A DNA stretch of 44,935 nt. Source: Deltaproteobacteria bacterium (GTDB taxonomy: Bacteria; Desulfobacterota; Binatia; Binatales; Binataceae). Position numbers and translations under genes: made by a program. The first letter of the stretch is position 1. The number at the start of each line of letters is the position of its first letter. The notes under the pieces were generated by a model. The model saw only the letters and a list, made by a program, of their open reading frames with translations, was not told the DNA's origin and did not search any database. Below are positions 7,248-16,007 of this stretch, in pieces. The DNA lies in NCBI GenBank assembly GCA_003135135.1, contig PLDK01000036.1, forward strand, positions 8,652-53,586, in the 5' to 3' direction.

Positions 7248-7919
7248 ATGCCGCGTTTGAAATTGACCATCCGGGCAGTCGCGCTTGGAGCGCTGATTTC
7301 ATGTGCGATCGCTGCTTGCGCCGCCGCGAGTGCGATGGCGGATGCAGCGGTTGCGCCCGATGCCATCGGGTCGGTGAAATCCGTCGTCGATCAGACATTC
7401 GTCGTTTTCAAGGACAATACTATTGCGCCCGCGCAGCGAGAGCTGAAACTTCGCGCGATTGCCGAGAGCCACTTCGATTTTCAGGAGATGGCGCAATCGG
7501 CGATCGGCTATCATTGGCGCACTTTCACGCCCGCGCAGAAGAGCGAGTTCGTGCCGTTGTTCACCGCGTTCATCGAGGACGCGTATTTGTCGCGGATCGA
7601 ATCGTATTCGGTCGAGAAGGTGAACGAGCAGATAAAATCCTCGATCATTCAATTCACCCGCCAGTCGATCGACAGCGACAGCCCCGACTACGCCGAGGTC
7701 TTCAGCACCGTCGTGTTGCAAGACCAAAAGGATCCGATTCCCGTCAACTACCTGATGCGCCGCGACGCAAATGAGTGGAAGATTTACGACATCACGATTG
7801 ACGCGATCAGCGTAATCGCCAACTACCGCAACCAGTTCAATCGCGTGCTGAACAACGACGGCTACGATAAACTCGTCAGCATCATCCGCCAGAAAACCGC
7901 GGGCCTCCAGCAAAAGTAG
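7248..7919 (+). CDS. MlaC-like periplasmic phospholipid-binding protein (Ttg2D family)
   Basis: A 223-residue exported protein. Residues 1–32 form a signal peptide (basic MPRLK, then an Ala-rich core). The mature part reads as the MlaC/Ttg2D family: IGSVKSVVDQTF near the start, FDFQEMAQSAIGYHWRTFTPAQKSEFVPLFTAFIEDAY in the middle and VNYLMRRDANEWKIYDITIDAISVIANYRNQF towards the end. MlaC shuttles phospholipids between the outer and inner membranes for the MlaFEDB transporter. No other mla gene is nearby, so this is an orphan copy. ATG 7248 is chosen over upstream in-frame starts because it begins the signal peptide. Confidence 0.88.
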   Translation: MPRLKLTIRAVALGALISCAIAACAAASAMADAAVAPDAIGSVKSVVDQTFVVFKDNTIAPAQRELKLRAIAESHFDFQEMAQSAIGYHWRTFTPAQKSEFVPLFTAFIEDAYLSRIESYSVEKVNEQIKSSIIQFTRQSIDSDSPDYAEVFSTVVLQDQKDPIPVNYLMRRDANEWKIYDITIDAISVIANYRNQFNRVLNNDGYDKLVSIIRQKTAGLQQK

Positions 7920-8264
7920 CAAACCGCCGCAAGCCCGCCGCGCCACCATCTCTAGTCCGGCGCGGTACGGGCATCGGCGCCGGCCATCGCAACGCGGTCG
8001 CGACGCGTAGCCGTAGTCTCCATCGACAATAGTTTCATCGGGTGGGCCGAGGCCGGCCCCCGGAAGTTATTCAACCAAGCGAGACCGAACCAAGTGAGGC
8101 CGCCTGATAATCACCGGCCGATCAACGATATTTGACAATAGCTGCGGTCTTGGTTCTCTGCAGAACTTCGCCAGGGATTTTCCCCTTGAGCTTTTGCGGC
8201 CCGCGGAATGCAATAGGTTTGTGCGGTTCTGATAACCGCTGCTGATGCTGGGAGGGATCTGTCG
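7920..8264. other. Intergenic region, 345 bp
   Basis: No convincing gene is seen. A 6-bp hairpin (GCGGTT-CTGAT-AACCGC, 8223–8239) lies just upstream of the GGGAGGGA ribosome binding site of the next gene and could affect its translation. A TTGACA at 8132 has no matching -10 box. Confidence 0.5.
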
Positions 8265-10646
8265 ATGCTCATCAACAAGTCACTTACGCGGTCCGTCGCG
8301 TGCTTAAGTTTGTCCTTCTTGTTTCTGATTGCCACGTTTGCGCGTTCGGCGTTGGCGCAATCGGATGATGATGCGTCCCGAAACAGCGGGACAGCAGTAA
8401 GTAAACTTTCTATCTCGCCCACGACGCTGACCTACAGCATCAACCTCGACAAAGCGACCTCCGCGATCAAACATTTCACCCTCACGAACACCGGAAGGGC
8501 AGAATTGACGCAGGTAATCGTCAGCGCGCCCGCGGGAACGTACGCCAGCGATTACACAATCTCCGGTCCGGGGCTCACTGCTACGGGCGGAACGATTTCG
8601 ATTCTGGGCAAAGCAAAGGACAGCAAAGCCAACATTGTCGAGGTCGACGTCACCTTCGCTCCGCATGAAGCGGGCAAGAACCTGGACGCGACAATTCTGG
8701 TCACTAATAACGGAACCAAGGGCAAACTGTCGGAGACCGTCAAGCTCAACGGCAGCGCCACGCAGAAGCCGACTCCGACCGCAAGGCCGACTAAGACCGC
8801 AACGCCGACTAAGACTGCCACGGCGACCGCAACTAAGACTGCAACGCCGACTAAGACCGCAACGCCGACTAAGACTGCCACGGCGACCGCAACTAAGACT
8901 GCAACGCCGACTAAGACTGCAACGCCGACTAAGACTGCAACGCCGACTAAGACTGCGACGCCAACGTCTACGCCGACGCCGGCTGCGGCTCCCATAGTGG
9001 TTTCGAGCAGCCCACCGATCACAGGCTGTGGAGGCCAGGGGATGCCGCTTAATCAGCGCATCACGGTGACCTTCAATGAGGCGATGCTTGCTTCGAGCAT
9101 CAACACCTCAACCTTTTTGGTGACAATTCCGCCTAGCACAACTCCCATAGGCGGAACCGTGACCTACGACGCGACAAACAATACCGCGATCTTCACGCCC
9201 ACCAGCTTACTCGCGGCTAACACCACATATGAGATAACGATTACCACCGGGGCCAAGAGCGCCGGCGGAGTTCCACTGGCAAGTAATTTTGTATTTACCT
9301 TCATAACCGGCGCGAGCTCAGACACGACCGACCCAACTGTCATCTCAACCAATCCGGCTGAGGCTGCCCTCAAGGTGCCTACCAACCAGAAAATCACCGC
9401 AACCTTCAGCCAGGGGATGGACTCTACAACCATTAATGGGTCGACTTTTACGCTCACAGGTCCTGGCTCAAAGCCGGTTAGCGGCACGGTGACCTATTCC
9501 ACCATCGGCACGACCGCGACGTTTACACCGACCCGCGCTCTGGCGGCCAACACACATTTTATTGCGACGATTACAACCGGAGCCACGGACCTGGCAGGAA
9601 ATCCGTTGGCGAGCGCGTTCACTTGGACCTTCAAAACAGGGTCGGGGCCGGACACCACCGCACCTACGATAACTCTCACGAGCCCTGCTAGCGAGGCAAC
9701 AGCGGTGCCCACTAACGCGTCTATCAATGCAACGTTCAGTCAGGCGATGGACCCTGCAACGCTCAATGCAACAACTGTTACGCTGGTTGATGAGACCGAC
9801 TCGACTCCTATAACCGGGAAAATCACTTATAATGCGACAAATTGGATCGTGACGTTTACTCCCGCCAGCGCTCTTACAGCCGGTGATTCATTCACCGCCG
9901 CGGTCACGACCGGGGCCAAGGATCTGGAGGGCAAGGCACTGGCAGCGGGCATTGTCCCGAACCCATGGAGCTTTACCACCGGTTCAACGCCGGGTCTTTC
10001 CTCGATAGATCTTGGAGCGGCCGCCGGTTTTGAGGTGTTGGCTACCAGCACGATCTCTAACACGGGCGCGACCATAGTCAACGGGAATATGGGTTTGAAT
10101 GCAGGCACTTCGGTGACTGGATTCCCGCCTGGAATAGTAAACGGGGCGATTGAAATTGACACTACGGGCGTAGCCGCGGCTCAACTCGCCTTGACGGCCG
10201 CGTTCAACGACGCTGCCGGGCTGTCACCGGCGGCGATTGTCGGCGGGGATTCCGGAAACCTGGCCGGACTTACTCTCTACCCGGGCGTCTATACATCCAC
10301 CCCGACCTCATTTCAGATAACGGGAGGGAATCTCACTCTCGACGCCCAAGGTGACGCGAATGCAGTCTGGGTCTTCCAGATGCCCTCGTCCACCCTCACC
10401 CTGACCACCCCCACCTGCGAGGTTATCCTGACCAACGGCGCCCAGGCTGCCAATGTCTTTTGGGAGGTTGGCAGTTCAGCGACTATCGGAGTGGGCTGTG
10501 CGATGGAAGGAAATATAATGGCTAGCGCGTCCATCACGCTGGCCACCGGCGCATCGCTGGACGGCAGAGCGCTGGCAGGCGAATCCGCGGGCGCAGTTAC
10601 ACTGGATGACAATGCTGTTTCCGCCTCTGGTGCTTGTAGTCAATAA
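8265..10646 (+). CDS. Secreted multidomain protein: anchor domain, repeat linker, three Ig-like domains, ice-binding-type domain
   Basis: A 793-residue exported protein. Signal peptide 1–32 (cleavage likely after ALA). Residues about 48–165 look like a choice-of-anchor D/ASH β-sandwich (FTLTNTGRAELTQVIVS, VDVTFAPHEAGKNL). About 165–243 is a Thr/Ala/Pro/Lys repeat linker. Three SbsA/Big_5-type Ig-like domains follow (about 245–350, 355–455, 460–570), each with the pattern ITATFSQGMD…TFTPTxxLAANT…TTGAxDLAGNPL. The C-terminal 215 residues match the DUF3494 ice-binding-like β-solenoid (AAGFEVLATSTISNTGATIVNGNMG, NLTLDAQGDANAVWVFQMPSSTL). Such domains bind ice in some bacteria and act as adhesins in others; the Ig stack suggests surface display. 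Confidence 0.85.
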   Translation: MLINKSLTRSVACLSLSFLFLIATFARSALAQSDDDASRNSGTAVSKLSISPTTLTYSINLDKATSAIKHFTLTNTGRAELTQVIVSAPAGTYASDYTISGPGLTATGGTISILGKAKDSKANIVEVDVTFAPHEAGKNLDATILVTNNGTKGKLSETVKLNGSATQKPTPTARPTKTATPTKTATATATKTATPTKTATPTKTATATATKTATPTKTATPTKTATPTKTATPTSTPTPAAAPIVVSSSPPITGCGGQGMPLNQRITVTFNEAMLASSINTSTFLVTIPPSTTPIGGTVTYDATNNTAIFTPTSLLAANTTYEITITTGAKSAGGVPLASNFVFTFITGASSDTTDPTVISTNPAEAALKVPTNQKITATFSQGMDSTTINGSTFTLTGPGSKPVSGTVTYSTIGTTATFTPTRALAANTHFIATITTGATDLAGNPLASAFTWTFKTGSGPDTTAPTITLTSPASEATAVPTNASINATFSQAMDPATLNATTVTLVDETDSTPITGKITYNATNWIVTFTPASALTAGDSFTAAVTTGAKDLEGKALAAGIVPNPWSFTTGSTPGLSSIDLGAAAGFEVLATSTISNTGATIVNGNMGLNAGTSVTGFPPGIVNGAIEIDTTGVAAAQLALTAAFNDAAGLSPAAIVGGDSGNLAGLTLYPGVYTSTPTSFQITGGNLTLDAQGDANAVWVFQMPSSTLTLTTPTCEVILTNGAQAANVFWEVGSSATIGVGCAMEGNIMASASITLATGASLDGRALAGESAGAVTLDDNAVSASGACSQ
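8773..8975 (+). repeat. In-frame tandem repeat encoding a KTATPT linker
   Basis: An 18-bp unit (AAGACTGCAACGCCGACT, KTATPT) alternates with a 24-bp variant (KTATATAT). Together they make a 60-bp higher-order period, almost identical between 8821–8880 and 8881–8940. It keeps the reading frame and encodes an extended, probably glycosylatable linker in the secreted protein. Near-identity of the copies predicts copy-number variation between strains. Confidence 0.9.
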
Positions 10647-10883
10647 ATGCTCGCCGTAAAGCAGGCGACAAGGGCCGAACTACGGCTGGCAAGCTGGGCT
10701 CTGCGGTGGTGCCATGAAAAACCGGACCGCTCCGGTTAGCCGCCGAGTTTCTTCAGCCGCGTGACGCGCGCGGCGCGGATGCGTCCTGGCCTGAAACCGC
10801 CGTCGCCGGGTCGAAAGTCGCCGCGGCCGGCGCTATAAAGGGACCTGTCCTTTCAATTCGCCGCACTCTTCGAGTTGAATCCG
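10647..10883. other. Intergenic region, 237 bp
   Basis: No gene seen. AACCGGA-CCGC-TCCGGTT (10720–10737) is a 7-bp hairpin without a U tract, possibly a weak terminator for the secreted protein gene. A second short hairpin, AAAGGGAC/GTCCTTT (10837–10853), lies 30 bp before the next gene. Confidence 0.4.
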
Positions 10884-11870
10884 ATGAACATCCACGACAT
10901 TCAGACTCCGGCGCTGCTCGCAGATGCCGACGCCCTCGAACATAACCTCAAGACCATGGCGGCCGCCGTCCCGGGGCCCCGGCTGCGCCCGCACGTCAAG
11001 GCTCACAAATGTACCGCGCTTGCCAAAATGCAGGCGCGCGCCGGTCATAAGAGCTTCACCTGCGCCACGATCCGCGAGATCGAGGGGATGGCGGCGGCAG
11101 GACTGGGCGACGACCTGCTGCTCGCCAACGAAGTGCTCGACGCGCGCCGCCTGGCGGCCGTCAAGGCACGCGTCACGGTTGCCGTCGATTCCGTGCCCAC
11201 TATTCTCGCCGCCGCCCAGGCCGGGATAAAGGAAGTTCTCATCGACATAAACGTCGGCTTGCCGCGATGCGGTTGTGCTCCTGGCGATGCGGGCCGGCTC
11301 GCGGACCTGGCGCGCGGCAAAGGTCTCAAAGTCCGCGGTGTGATGGGCTACGAAGGACACGTTGTGGGCCTCGACGATCGAACGACTCGCCTGACCCTGA
11401 CTGCGGATGCAATGGAATTGCTGCTTCAAGGCCACCGGGCCGCGGGCGGCGACATAGTATCGGCGGGAGGCACCGGGACCTACGACATCAACGTCTGGGC
11501 AAATGAAATCCAGGCCGGTTCCTACGTTCTGATGGACACGACTTACGCCAAACTGGGCCTTCCCTTTCGTCAGGGGCTCACCGTGCTGGCCACGGTCATC
11601 TCCGTCTCATCCTCATACGCGGTAGGGGATTGCGGGTTGAAGGCGCTTGGAATGGATCATGGCAACCCGTCGATCGACGGCGGTCACCAAGTGTTGTTCG
11701 TATCCGACGAGCACGTCACTTTCGTGCCTGCTTCACCGCTCAAGCCGGGCGACAGGATTCGCGTGATGCCGGCGCATATCGATCCGACCATCGCTTATCA
11801 CGAGCGGATGCGTCTGGTCCGCGGCGAAGAGATCCTCGAAACCTGGCCGATCGATCTCCGCGGCTGGTAG
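10884..11870 (+). CDS. D-threonine aldolase / D-serine dehydratase-like PLP enzyme
   Basis: A 328-residue fold-type III PLP enzyme: an alanine-racemase-like N-terminal barrel (TPALLADADALEHNLK; PLP lysine in RPHVKAHKCT near residue 41) and a C-terminal metal-binding domain. The metal motif is PAHIDPT: His-x-Asp as in D-threonine aldolases, whereas D-serine dehydratases of this family usually have His-x-Cys. This favours cleavage of D-threonine or a related D-β-hydroxy amino acid to glycine and an aldehyde; the substrate is inferred. ATG 10884 is preferred to TTG 10875. Monocistronic, with a convergent gene downstream. Confidence 0.82.
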   Translation: MNIHDIQTPALLADADALEHNLKTMAAAVPGPRLRPHVKAHKCTALAKMQARAGHKSFTCATIREIEGMAAAGLGDDLLLANEVLDARRLAAVKARVTVAVDSVPTILAAAQAGIKEVLIDINVGLPRCGCAPGDAGRLADLARGKGLKVRGVMGYEGHVVGLDDRTTRLTLTADAMELLLQGHRAAGGDIVSAGGTGTYDINVWANEIQAGSYVLMDTTYAKLGLPFRQGLTVLATVISVSSSYAVGDCGLKALGMDHGNPSIDGGHQVLFVSDEHVTFVPASPLKPGDRIRVMPAHIDPTIAYHERMRLVRGEEILETWPIDLRGW

Positions 11871-11891
11871 GGGCGTCTAGGTTTGCGCGGG

Positions 11892-12350
11892 TCAGGGTTT
11901 GAGCAGCCACCGCCGATGGCGCCACACGTAAATGATCAGGAACGGCCCGAAGCTCAGCGAGAATAGATTGATGATGACTTCGACCGCCATCGCACCGTCA
12001 ATCGACGCATACTTGCCGTTTTCGAGGTTGTACAGCGTGTCGAGCAGCCCGAGGTAAACGAACGAGCTGCCCGCGATCAGTCCCCACAACAACGCGCGTG
12101 GATCCCGCCGTGCAAGCATCAATGCGCAGGCCACCGCCGCAAAAGCAAGCCACGCATCGCCGGCCGGAAACGCGCGTTCGAAAGCAATGTAGCCGCCCTC
12201 GCTGCTGCTCTGCACTGCGCCTGAGGTGAAGAAAGTCAGCCAGTACAGCACAGTGGCGCCGGCGCTTATCCAGAGCATCACCGTTACCGTGCGCAATGCC
12301 GCCGGCGCATCAGCCGCTGTCTCACTCGTGTCGTTCAGCAAGCGATCCAA
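11892..12350 (-). CDS. Uncharacterised four-helix membrane protein
   Basis: A 152-residue protein with four predicted membrane helices (about residues 22–42, 62–80, 86–106 and 122–142) and a C-terminal WRHRRWLLKP basic end. Function unknown. The likely start is TTG at 12350, 5 bp after the stop of the CMD-family gene, so it is the second gene of a two-gene operon. There is no cysteine pair or charged motif in the helices that would suggest an enzyme. Confidence 0.65.
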   Translation of the reverse strand: MDRLLNDTSETAADAPAALRTVTVMLWISAGATVLYWLTFFTSGAVQSSSEGGYIAFERAFPAGDAWLAFAAVACALMLARRDPRALLWGLIAGSSFVYLGLLDTLYNLENGKYASIDGAMAVEVIINLFSLSFGPFLIIYVWRHRRWLLKP

Positions 12351-12354
12351 CGCC

Positions 12355-12906
12355 TCATGAATTCTCGCCCCGTCGCGCCGCGGCGAGCGGCGGCTGGGAC
12401 TCCAGCTCCACGCGGGTCGATTCGAGAAACCGGCTCAGCATGTTGAAATAGCTGCAGCACAGGATGAGCTCGGTGGCCTGGCGCACGCCGTAGCGGTCCA
12501 TGATTGCCGTGAGTGCCTCGTCGCTCAGCCGCACGTCGCGGCTGATCTCGTCCGCGACGCGGCACAGCAAGTTTCCCTCGGCATCGAGTCCCGTGACGGC
12601 GCCGTCCACCCCGATCGCGGCGATCTCTTCGTCGCTCACGCCGACGCTCTTCGCGACCGTTACGTGTTGCGTCCATTCGTAGCTCGATCGCGTAACGTGT
12701 GCGACGCGCAGCACCGCGATCTCGCGCTTGCGCTTGTCGAACTCACTGCGCAGCAGAATCGACATCGCGAAGTTGATGATCGGCTCGAAGCTCGCCGGCG
12801 CGTTCGCCATCATTCGGAACACATTCAGCGGCGGAAGCTTGCCCAGCGTCGCCGCGATTTCCGGCGTGAGCTGTGCCTGGTCGGGCAGCGGAATCCTCAC
12901 AGTCAT
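12355..12906 (-). CDS. Carboxymuconolactone decarboxylase (CMD)/AhpD-fold family protein
   Basis: A 183-residue helical protein of the CMD family. The signature helix reads RKREIAVLRVAHVTRSSYEWTQHVTVAKSVGVSDEEIAAI. The YEWxxH motif is kept, but the CxxC pair of peroxidase-type AhpD is absent, so it is not a thiol peroxidase. Homologues of this size are common in soil bacteria, often with no known substrate. ATG at 12906; the downstream membrane-protein gene is almost contiguous. It is divergent from def. Confidence 0.82.
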   Translation of the reverse strand: MTVRIPLPDQAQLTPEIAATLGKLPPLNVFRMMANAPASFEPIINFAMSILLRSEFDKRKREIAVLRVAHVTRSSYEWTQHVTVAKSVGVSDEEIAAIGVDGAVTGLDAEGNLLCRVADEISRDVRLSDEALTAIMDRYGVRQATELILCCSYFNMLSRFLESTRVELESQPPLAAARRGENS

Positions 12907-13072
12907 AAGCAGTTTACCTCACGTTGATTCTTTACCCCGACCCGCACCCGCCTTCCTATCCTATTAACTGTCTCTGCGTAATTATAATTAAGGACAGTTG
13001 ATGCGGATATTGAAAGGGCGTTGCTGCAATCGGGTTTTTTTGCTCAGCGGCGCGGCGAAGTGAGGTTGCGCG

Positions 13073-13615
13073 ATGATTTTGAAAGTTGCCCGTCTCGGAT
13101 TTCCGTCGCTGAGGACCGAGGCCAGCCCGGTGCCGGCCGATCGGATCAAAAGCAAAGAGTTTCAGCGCCTGATCGACGACATGCTCGAGACGATGTACGA
13201 GTACAACGGCGTCGGGCTGGCGGCTCCGCAGGTCCATCTTCCGATTCAACTTGCGGTGCTCGAAGTCCATGAACATCCGCGCTATCCCGACATGCCCGAT
13301 GTGCCGCTTACGGTGCTGATCAACCCCGTGGTAGCGATTCTTGACATGACGTTGGTCGAAGAGTGGGAGGGATGCCTGAGCGTGCCGGATCTTCGGGGGC
13401 GGGTGCCGCGATTCAAGCATCTCCGGGTGACGGCGCTCGGGCGCGATGCGCAGCCGGTCGAGATTGTCGCGTCGGATTTTCACGCGCGGGTGATACAGCA
13501 TGAGACCGATCACCTGAAGGGCGAAGTTTACCTCGACAGGATGCCGGACATGCGGGCGCTGGGGTTTCTCCAGGAATGGCAGCGCTTCATGCTGAAGACG
13601 GAGCACAAGGAGTGA
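13073..13615 (+). CDS. def: Peptide deformylase
   Basis: Removes the formyl group from the N-terminal methionine of new proteins. The 180-residue protein has all three active-site motifs: GVGLAAPQ (residues 46–53), EGCLSVP (about 99–105; the Cys is a metal ligand) and QHETDH (about 143–148; both His and the catalytic Glu). The usual partner fmt is not adjacent. A TATAAT box at 12983–12988 in an A/T-rich stretch upstream could serve as the -10 element, but no good -35 box is seen. Confidence 0.95.
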   Translation: MILKVARLGFPSLRTEASPVPADRIKSKEFQRLIDDMLETMYEYNGVGLAAPQVHLPIQLAVLEVHEHPRYPDMPDVPLTVLINPVVAILDMTLVEEWEGCLSVPDLRGRVPRFKHLRVTALGRDAQPVEIVASDFHARVIQHETDHLKGEVYLDRMPDMRALGFLQEWQRFMLKTEHKE

Positions 13616-13633
13616 GGGCGCGCTGGCGCCTGA

Positions 13634-13924
13634 CTACTTTGGGGGCGCAGCAATCTCTGGCATCTTGCCGGTGGCCTTGAACGACGCGATCGCCTTGCGC
13701 ATCTCTTCGTTCTGTGCGGCGAGAATGTTCTGTTCGCCCTGGACTTTCGCGAGCTCGGCTTTCAGCTGCTCGTTTTCACTTTGAAGCTTGAGCAGCTCGG
13801 CGTTGAGCTGCGAGGTCTGCTGGGTCTGCTCCTCGATGCGCGTGCGATAACTGCTCGAATAGAGAAAGAACAGCAGAGCTGCGACTATCGCGACGATCAA
13901 TCCGCCTGTGAGCAATCGTCCCAT
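13634..13924 (-). CDS. Small membrane-anchored coiled-coil protein
   Basis: A 96-residue protein with an N-terminal membrane helix (residues 5–22, GGLIVAIVAALLFFLYSSS), then a coiled coil (about 30–80, QLNAELLKLQSENEQLKAEL) and a short Pro-rich end. The layout resembles FtsB/FtsL-type or TolA-like small bitopic proteins, but no family is assigned. AGAGGAAGGGG upstream of ATG 13924 is a good ribosome binding site. It is convergent with def, with an 18-bp gap containing a short GGCGC/GCGCC hairpin. Confidence 0.7.
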   Translation of the reverse strand: MGRLLTGGLIVAIVAALLFFLYSSSYRTRIEEQTQQTSQLNAELLKLQSENEQLKAELAKVQGEQNILAAQNEEMRKAIASFKATGKMPEIAAPPK

Positions 13925-14016
13925 CTATGCACCCCTTCCTCTGGAGTCACGAGCCGAGTTTTTTGCAACCGCGCGCATCGGACACATTAGCCGATTGGCG
14001 CGCGAAAAAAACTGAA

Positions 14017-14046
14017 TTGACTTCCCTGGCCAGCCGCCCCTAAAAT
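14017..14046 (+). promoter_or_regulatory. Sigma-70-like promoter for the Gld-type ABC operon
   Basis: TTGACT (14017–14022) and TAAAAT (14041–14046) are spaced by 18 bp, about 125 nt before the ATPase gene start. Each box matches the consensus at 5 of 6 positions. Seen by eye only. Confidence 0.5.
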
Positions 14047-14170
14047 GCCGTGGATCGCACTTCTGGTCGGGCGCCATTTGTACTCCATTGAGAATTATGC
14101 ACGATACCCCGGCGCCGATGAACGTGGGGGGCGCTGAATTTCACGCGCCGGCTAGAGCAGGCTTTTTTGC

Positions 14171-15124
14171 ATGATAGAGGTCCAGGAACTAACCAAGTAC
14201 TTCGGCGCTACGCTTGCCGTAAACGACGTTTCGTTCAAGGTCGAGAAGGGCGAGATCATCGGATTGCTGGGCCCCAACGGCTCGGGCAAGACCACGATCA
14301 TGCGAATCTTGACGGGATTTTTCCCGGCCACCTCGGGACGCGCGCTAATCGGCGGCCTCGATGTCGCCGAACATTCGCTCGAAACGCGCCGCCGCGTCGG
14401 CTACCTGCCGGAAAACATGGTGCTGTATCCCGATCTCAGCGTCGATGCGCTGCTCGAGTTCGGCGCCCGTGTGCGCGAGATCGACCCCCGCACGACGCGC
14501 GATCGAATCGAATATTCGCTCGAGACGTGCGGGCTCAAGGACGTGCGGCGCAAACTTATCGGCAAGCTCTCGAAGGGCTATCGGCAGCGCGTGGGAATCG
14601 CGCAGGCAATCCTCAGCGATCCCGAGGTGCTGATTCTCGACGAGCCGACGGTCGGACTCGATCCGCGCCAGGTGGTCGAAATCCGCGACCTGATACGTTC
14701 GCTGGCCGGACACTCGACGGTGCTGCTCTCGACGCACATACTGCCCGAGGTCAACATGACGTGCCGCCGCGTCGTAATTATCGACCGCGGACGAATCGTC
14801 GCGCAGGACACGCCCGAGCACCTGACGGCGAAACTGCAGGGAACCGACCAGACGATGATCACGGTAGGCGGTCCGCCGCCGGCGGTGCGCGAGGCTTTGA
14901 CGGCCGTCAAGTTCGTGCAGCGGCTCGAGGATCGTCCGGTCGAAGCCGGCGCGACCGGCGTGTGCTCATTTGTCGCGTACTCGAGCGGCCACGGTGAAGA
15001 AGTCCGCGCGGCGCTCGCCGCTTGCGTCGTGCAGCACGGATGGAATCTGCTCGAAGTCAAACCGATGGCGCTCAGTCTCGAGGATCTGTTCATGCGGCTG
15101 GTCACCAGGGAGGAGCGGGTTTAG
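14171..15124 (+). CDS. ABC transporter ATPase, GldA/ABC-2 type
   Basis: A 317-residue ABC ATPase. Walker A GPNGSGKTT (residues 37–45), Q-loop region YLPENMVLY, signature LSKGYRQRVGIAQA (about 134), Walker B VLILDEPTVGLDP and switch His in LLSTHILPE. A 75-residue C-terminal extension follows, as in GldA and drug-export ATPases. With the next three genes it forms a four-gene operon of the type called GldA–GldF–GldG in gliding Bacteroidetes but also common in non-gliding bacteria, where the substrate is unknown. ATG 14171 has only weak GAGC-type complementarity upstream. Confidence 0.92.
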   Translation: MIEVQELTKYFGATLAVNDVSFKVEKGEIIGLLGPNGSGKTTIMRILTGFFPATSGRALIGGLDVAEHSLETRRRVGYLPENMVLYPDLSVDALLEFGARVREIDPRTTRDRIEYSLETCGLKDVRRKLIGKLSKGYRQRVGIAQAILSDPEVLILDEPTVGLDPRQVVEIRDLIRSLAGHSTVLLSTHILPEVNMTCRRVVIIDRGRIVAQDTPEHLTAKLQGTDQTMITVGGPPPAVREALTAVKFVQRLEDRPVEAGATGVCSFVAYSSGHGEEVRAALAACVVQHGWNLLEVKPMALSLEDLFMRLVTREERV

Positions 15125-15170
15125 GTGCGCCGCACGCGAAGTTCAATGTGCATTGAGGCAGTCGTAGTCG

Positions 15171-16007
15171 ATGTCTAACGGTGCAGACACGCTGGAAGTC
15201 GCGGGCGCGGCCACCGAGTCGCGACGCGCCGCGATCCGCGCCGCGGGGACGGGCTTTTCAGTGGGCAGGATGCTCGCGGTGACGCGCAAGGAATTGCGCT
15301 CGTACTTCGCCTTTCCCCTGGTCTATGTGCTGTCGGGCGTGTTCCTGGTTTTGGCGGGATACTATGCGTACACCGACCTGGTTTTCTTCGTCACGATCGC
15401 GTTCGCCCGCGATATCATGCAGAACTACTGGCAGTTGCTGCTCTCGGATATCCGGCTATGCCTGTTGCTGACGCTGCCGTTCATCACGATGCGGTTGTTC
15501 GCCGAGGAGCGCAAACTCGGCACGATCGAGTTGCTATATACCTATCCGCTGCGCGACGGTGAAATACTTGGCGGCAAGTACCTCGCGTCGGTCGCGATCT
15601 TCATCATGATGCTCGCGCTGACGACGCTCTACCCGGTTTACATTTACAGCATCCACTGGTTTCCGCTGTTTCCGCTTTTCGCGGGCTACCTCGGCCTGCT
15701 GCTGCTCGGATGCGCGTTTATCGCGTGCGGCGTGTTCATTTCGTCGCTGTGCGAGAGCCAGGTCATGGCGGGGATGGGCACGATCACGCTGCTGCTGTTC
15801 TTCTGGATTCTCAACTGGAACGAGGCGGCGTTCACCAACTCGTGGCTCGAAGTGCTGCGCGCGTTCTCGCTGTTCGATCAGTTCGGCAGCTTCGCCAAGG
15901 GCGTGATCGACCTCGATCACGTTACTTACTTCGTCTTTTTCATCGTCTTTTTTCTGTTTCTCACGCAGCGCTCGATGGAGGCACGCAAGTGGACCGGCCG
16001 GCGCTAA
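15171..16007 (+). CDS. ABC-2 type permease, GldF family
   Basis: A 278-residue integral membrane protein with about six helices. It has the ABC-2 layout: a cytoplasmic N terminus with an RKELRSYFAFPL entry helix, then MRLFAEERKLGTIELLYTYPL, the conserved loop in which permeases contact the ATPase. The helices continue to IVFFLFLTQRSMEARKW at the end. It lies 46 bp after the ATPase and overlaps the next gene by 19 bp, so it is translationally coupled to it. Confidence 0.9.
   Translation: MSNGADTLEVAGAATESRRAAIRAAGTGFSVGRMLAVTRKELRSYFAFPLVYVLSGVFLVLAGYYAYTDLVFFVTIAFARDIMQNYWQLLLSDIRLCLLLTLPFITMRLFAEERKLGTIELLYTYPLRDGEILGGKYLASVAIFIMMLALTTLYPVYIYSIHWFPLFPLFAGYLGLLLLGCAFIACGVFISSLCESQVMAGMGTITLLLFFWILNWNEAAFTNSWLEVLRAFSLFDQFGSFAKGVIDLDHVTYFVFFIVFFLFLTQRSMEARKWTGRR

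Noticed and set aside
8132-8160. Promoter for the secreted Ig/ice-binding protein
   Set aside because: TTGACA is present, but no acceptable -10 box lies 16–18 bp downstream.
8773-8975. Regular repeats resembling a CRISPR array
   Set aside because: The repeats are contiguous without unique spacers, keep one reading frame and encode a KTATPT linker.
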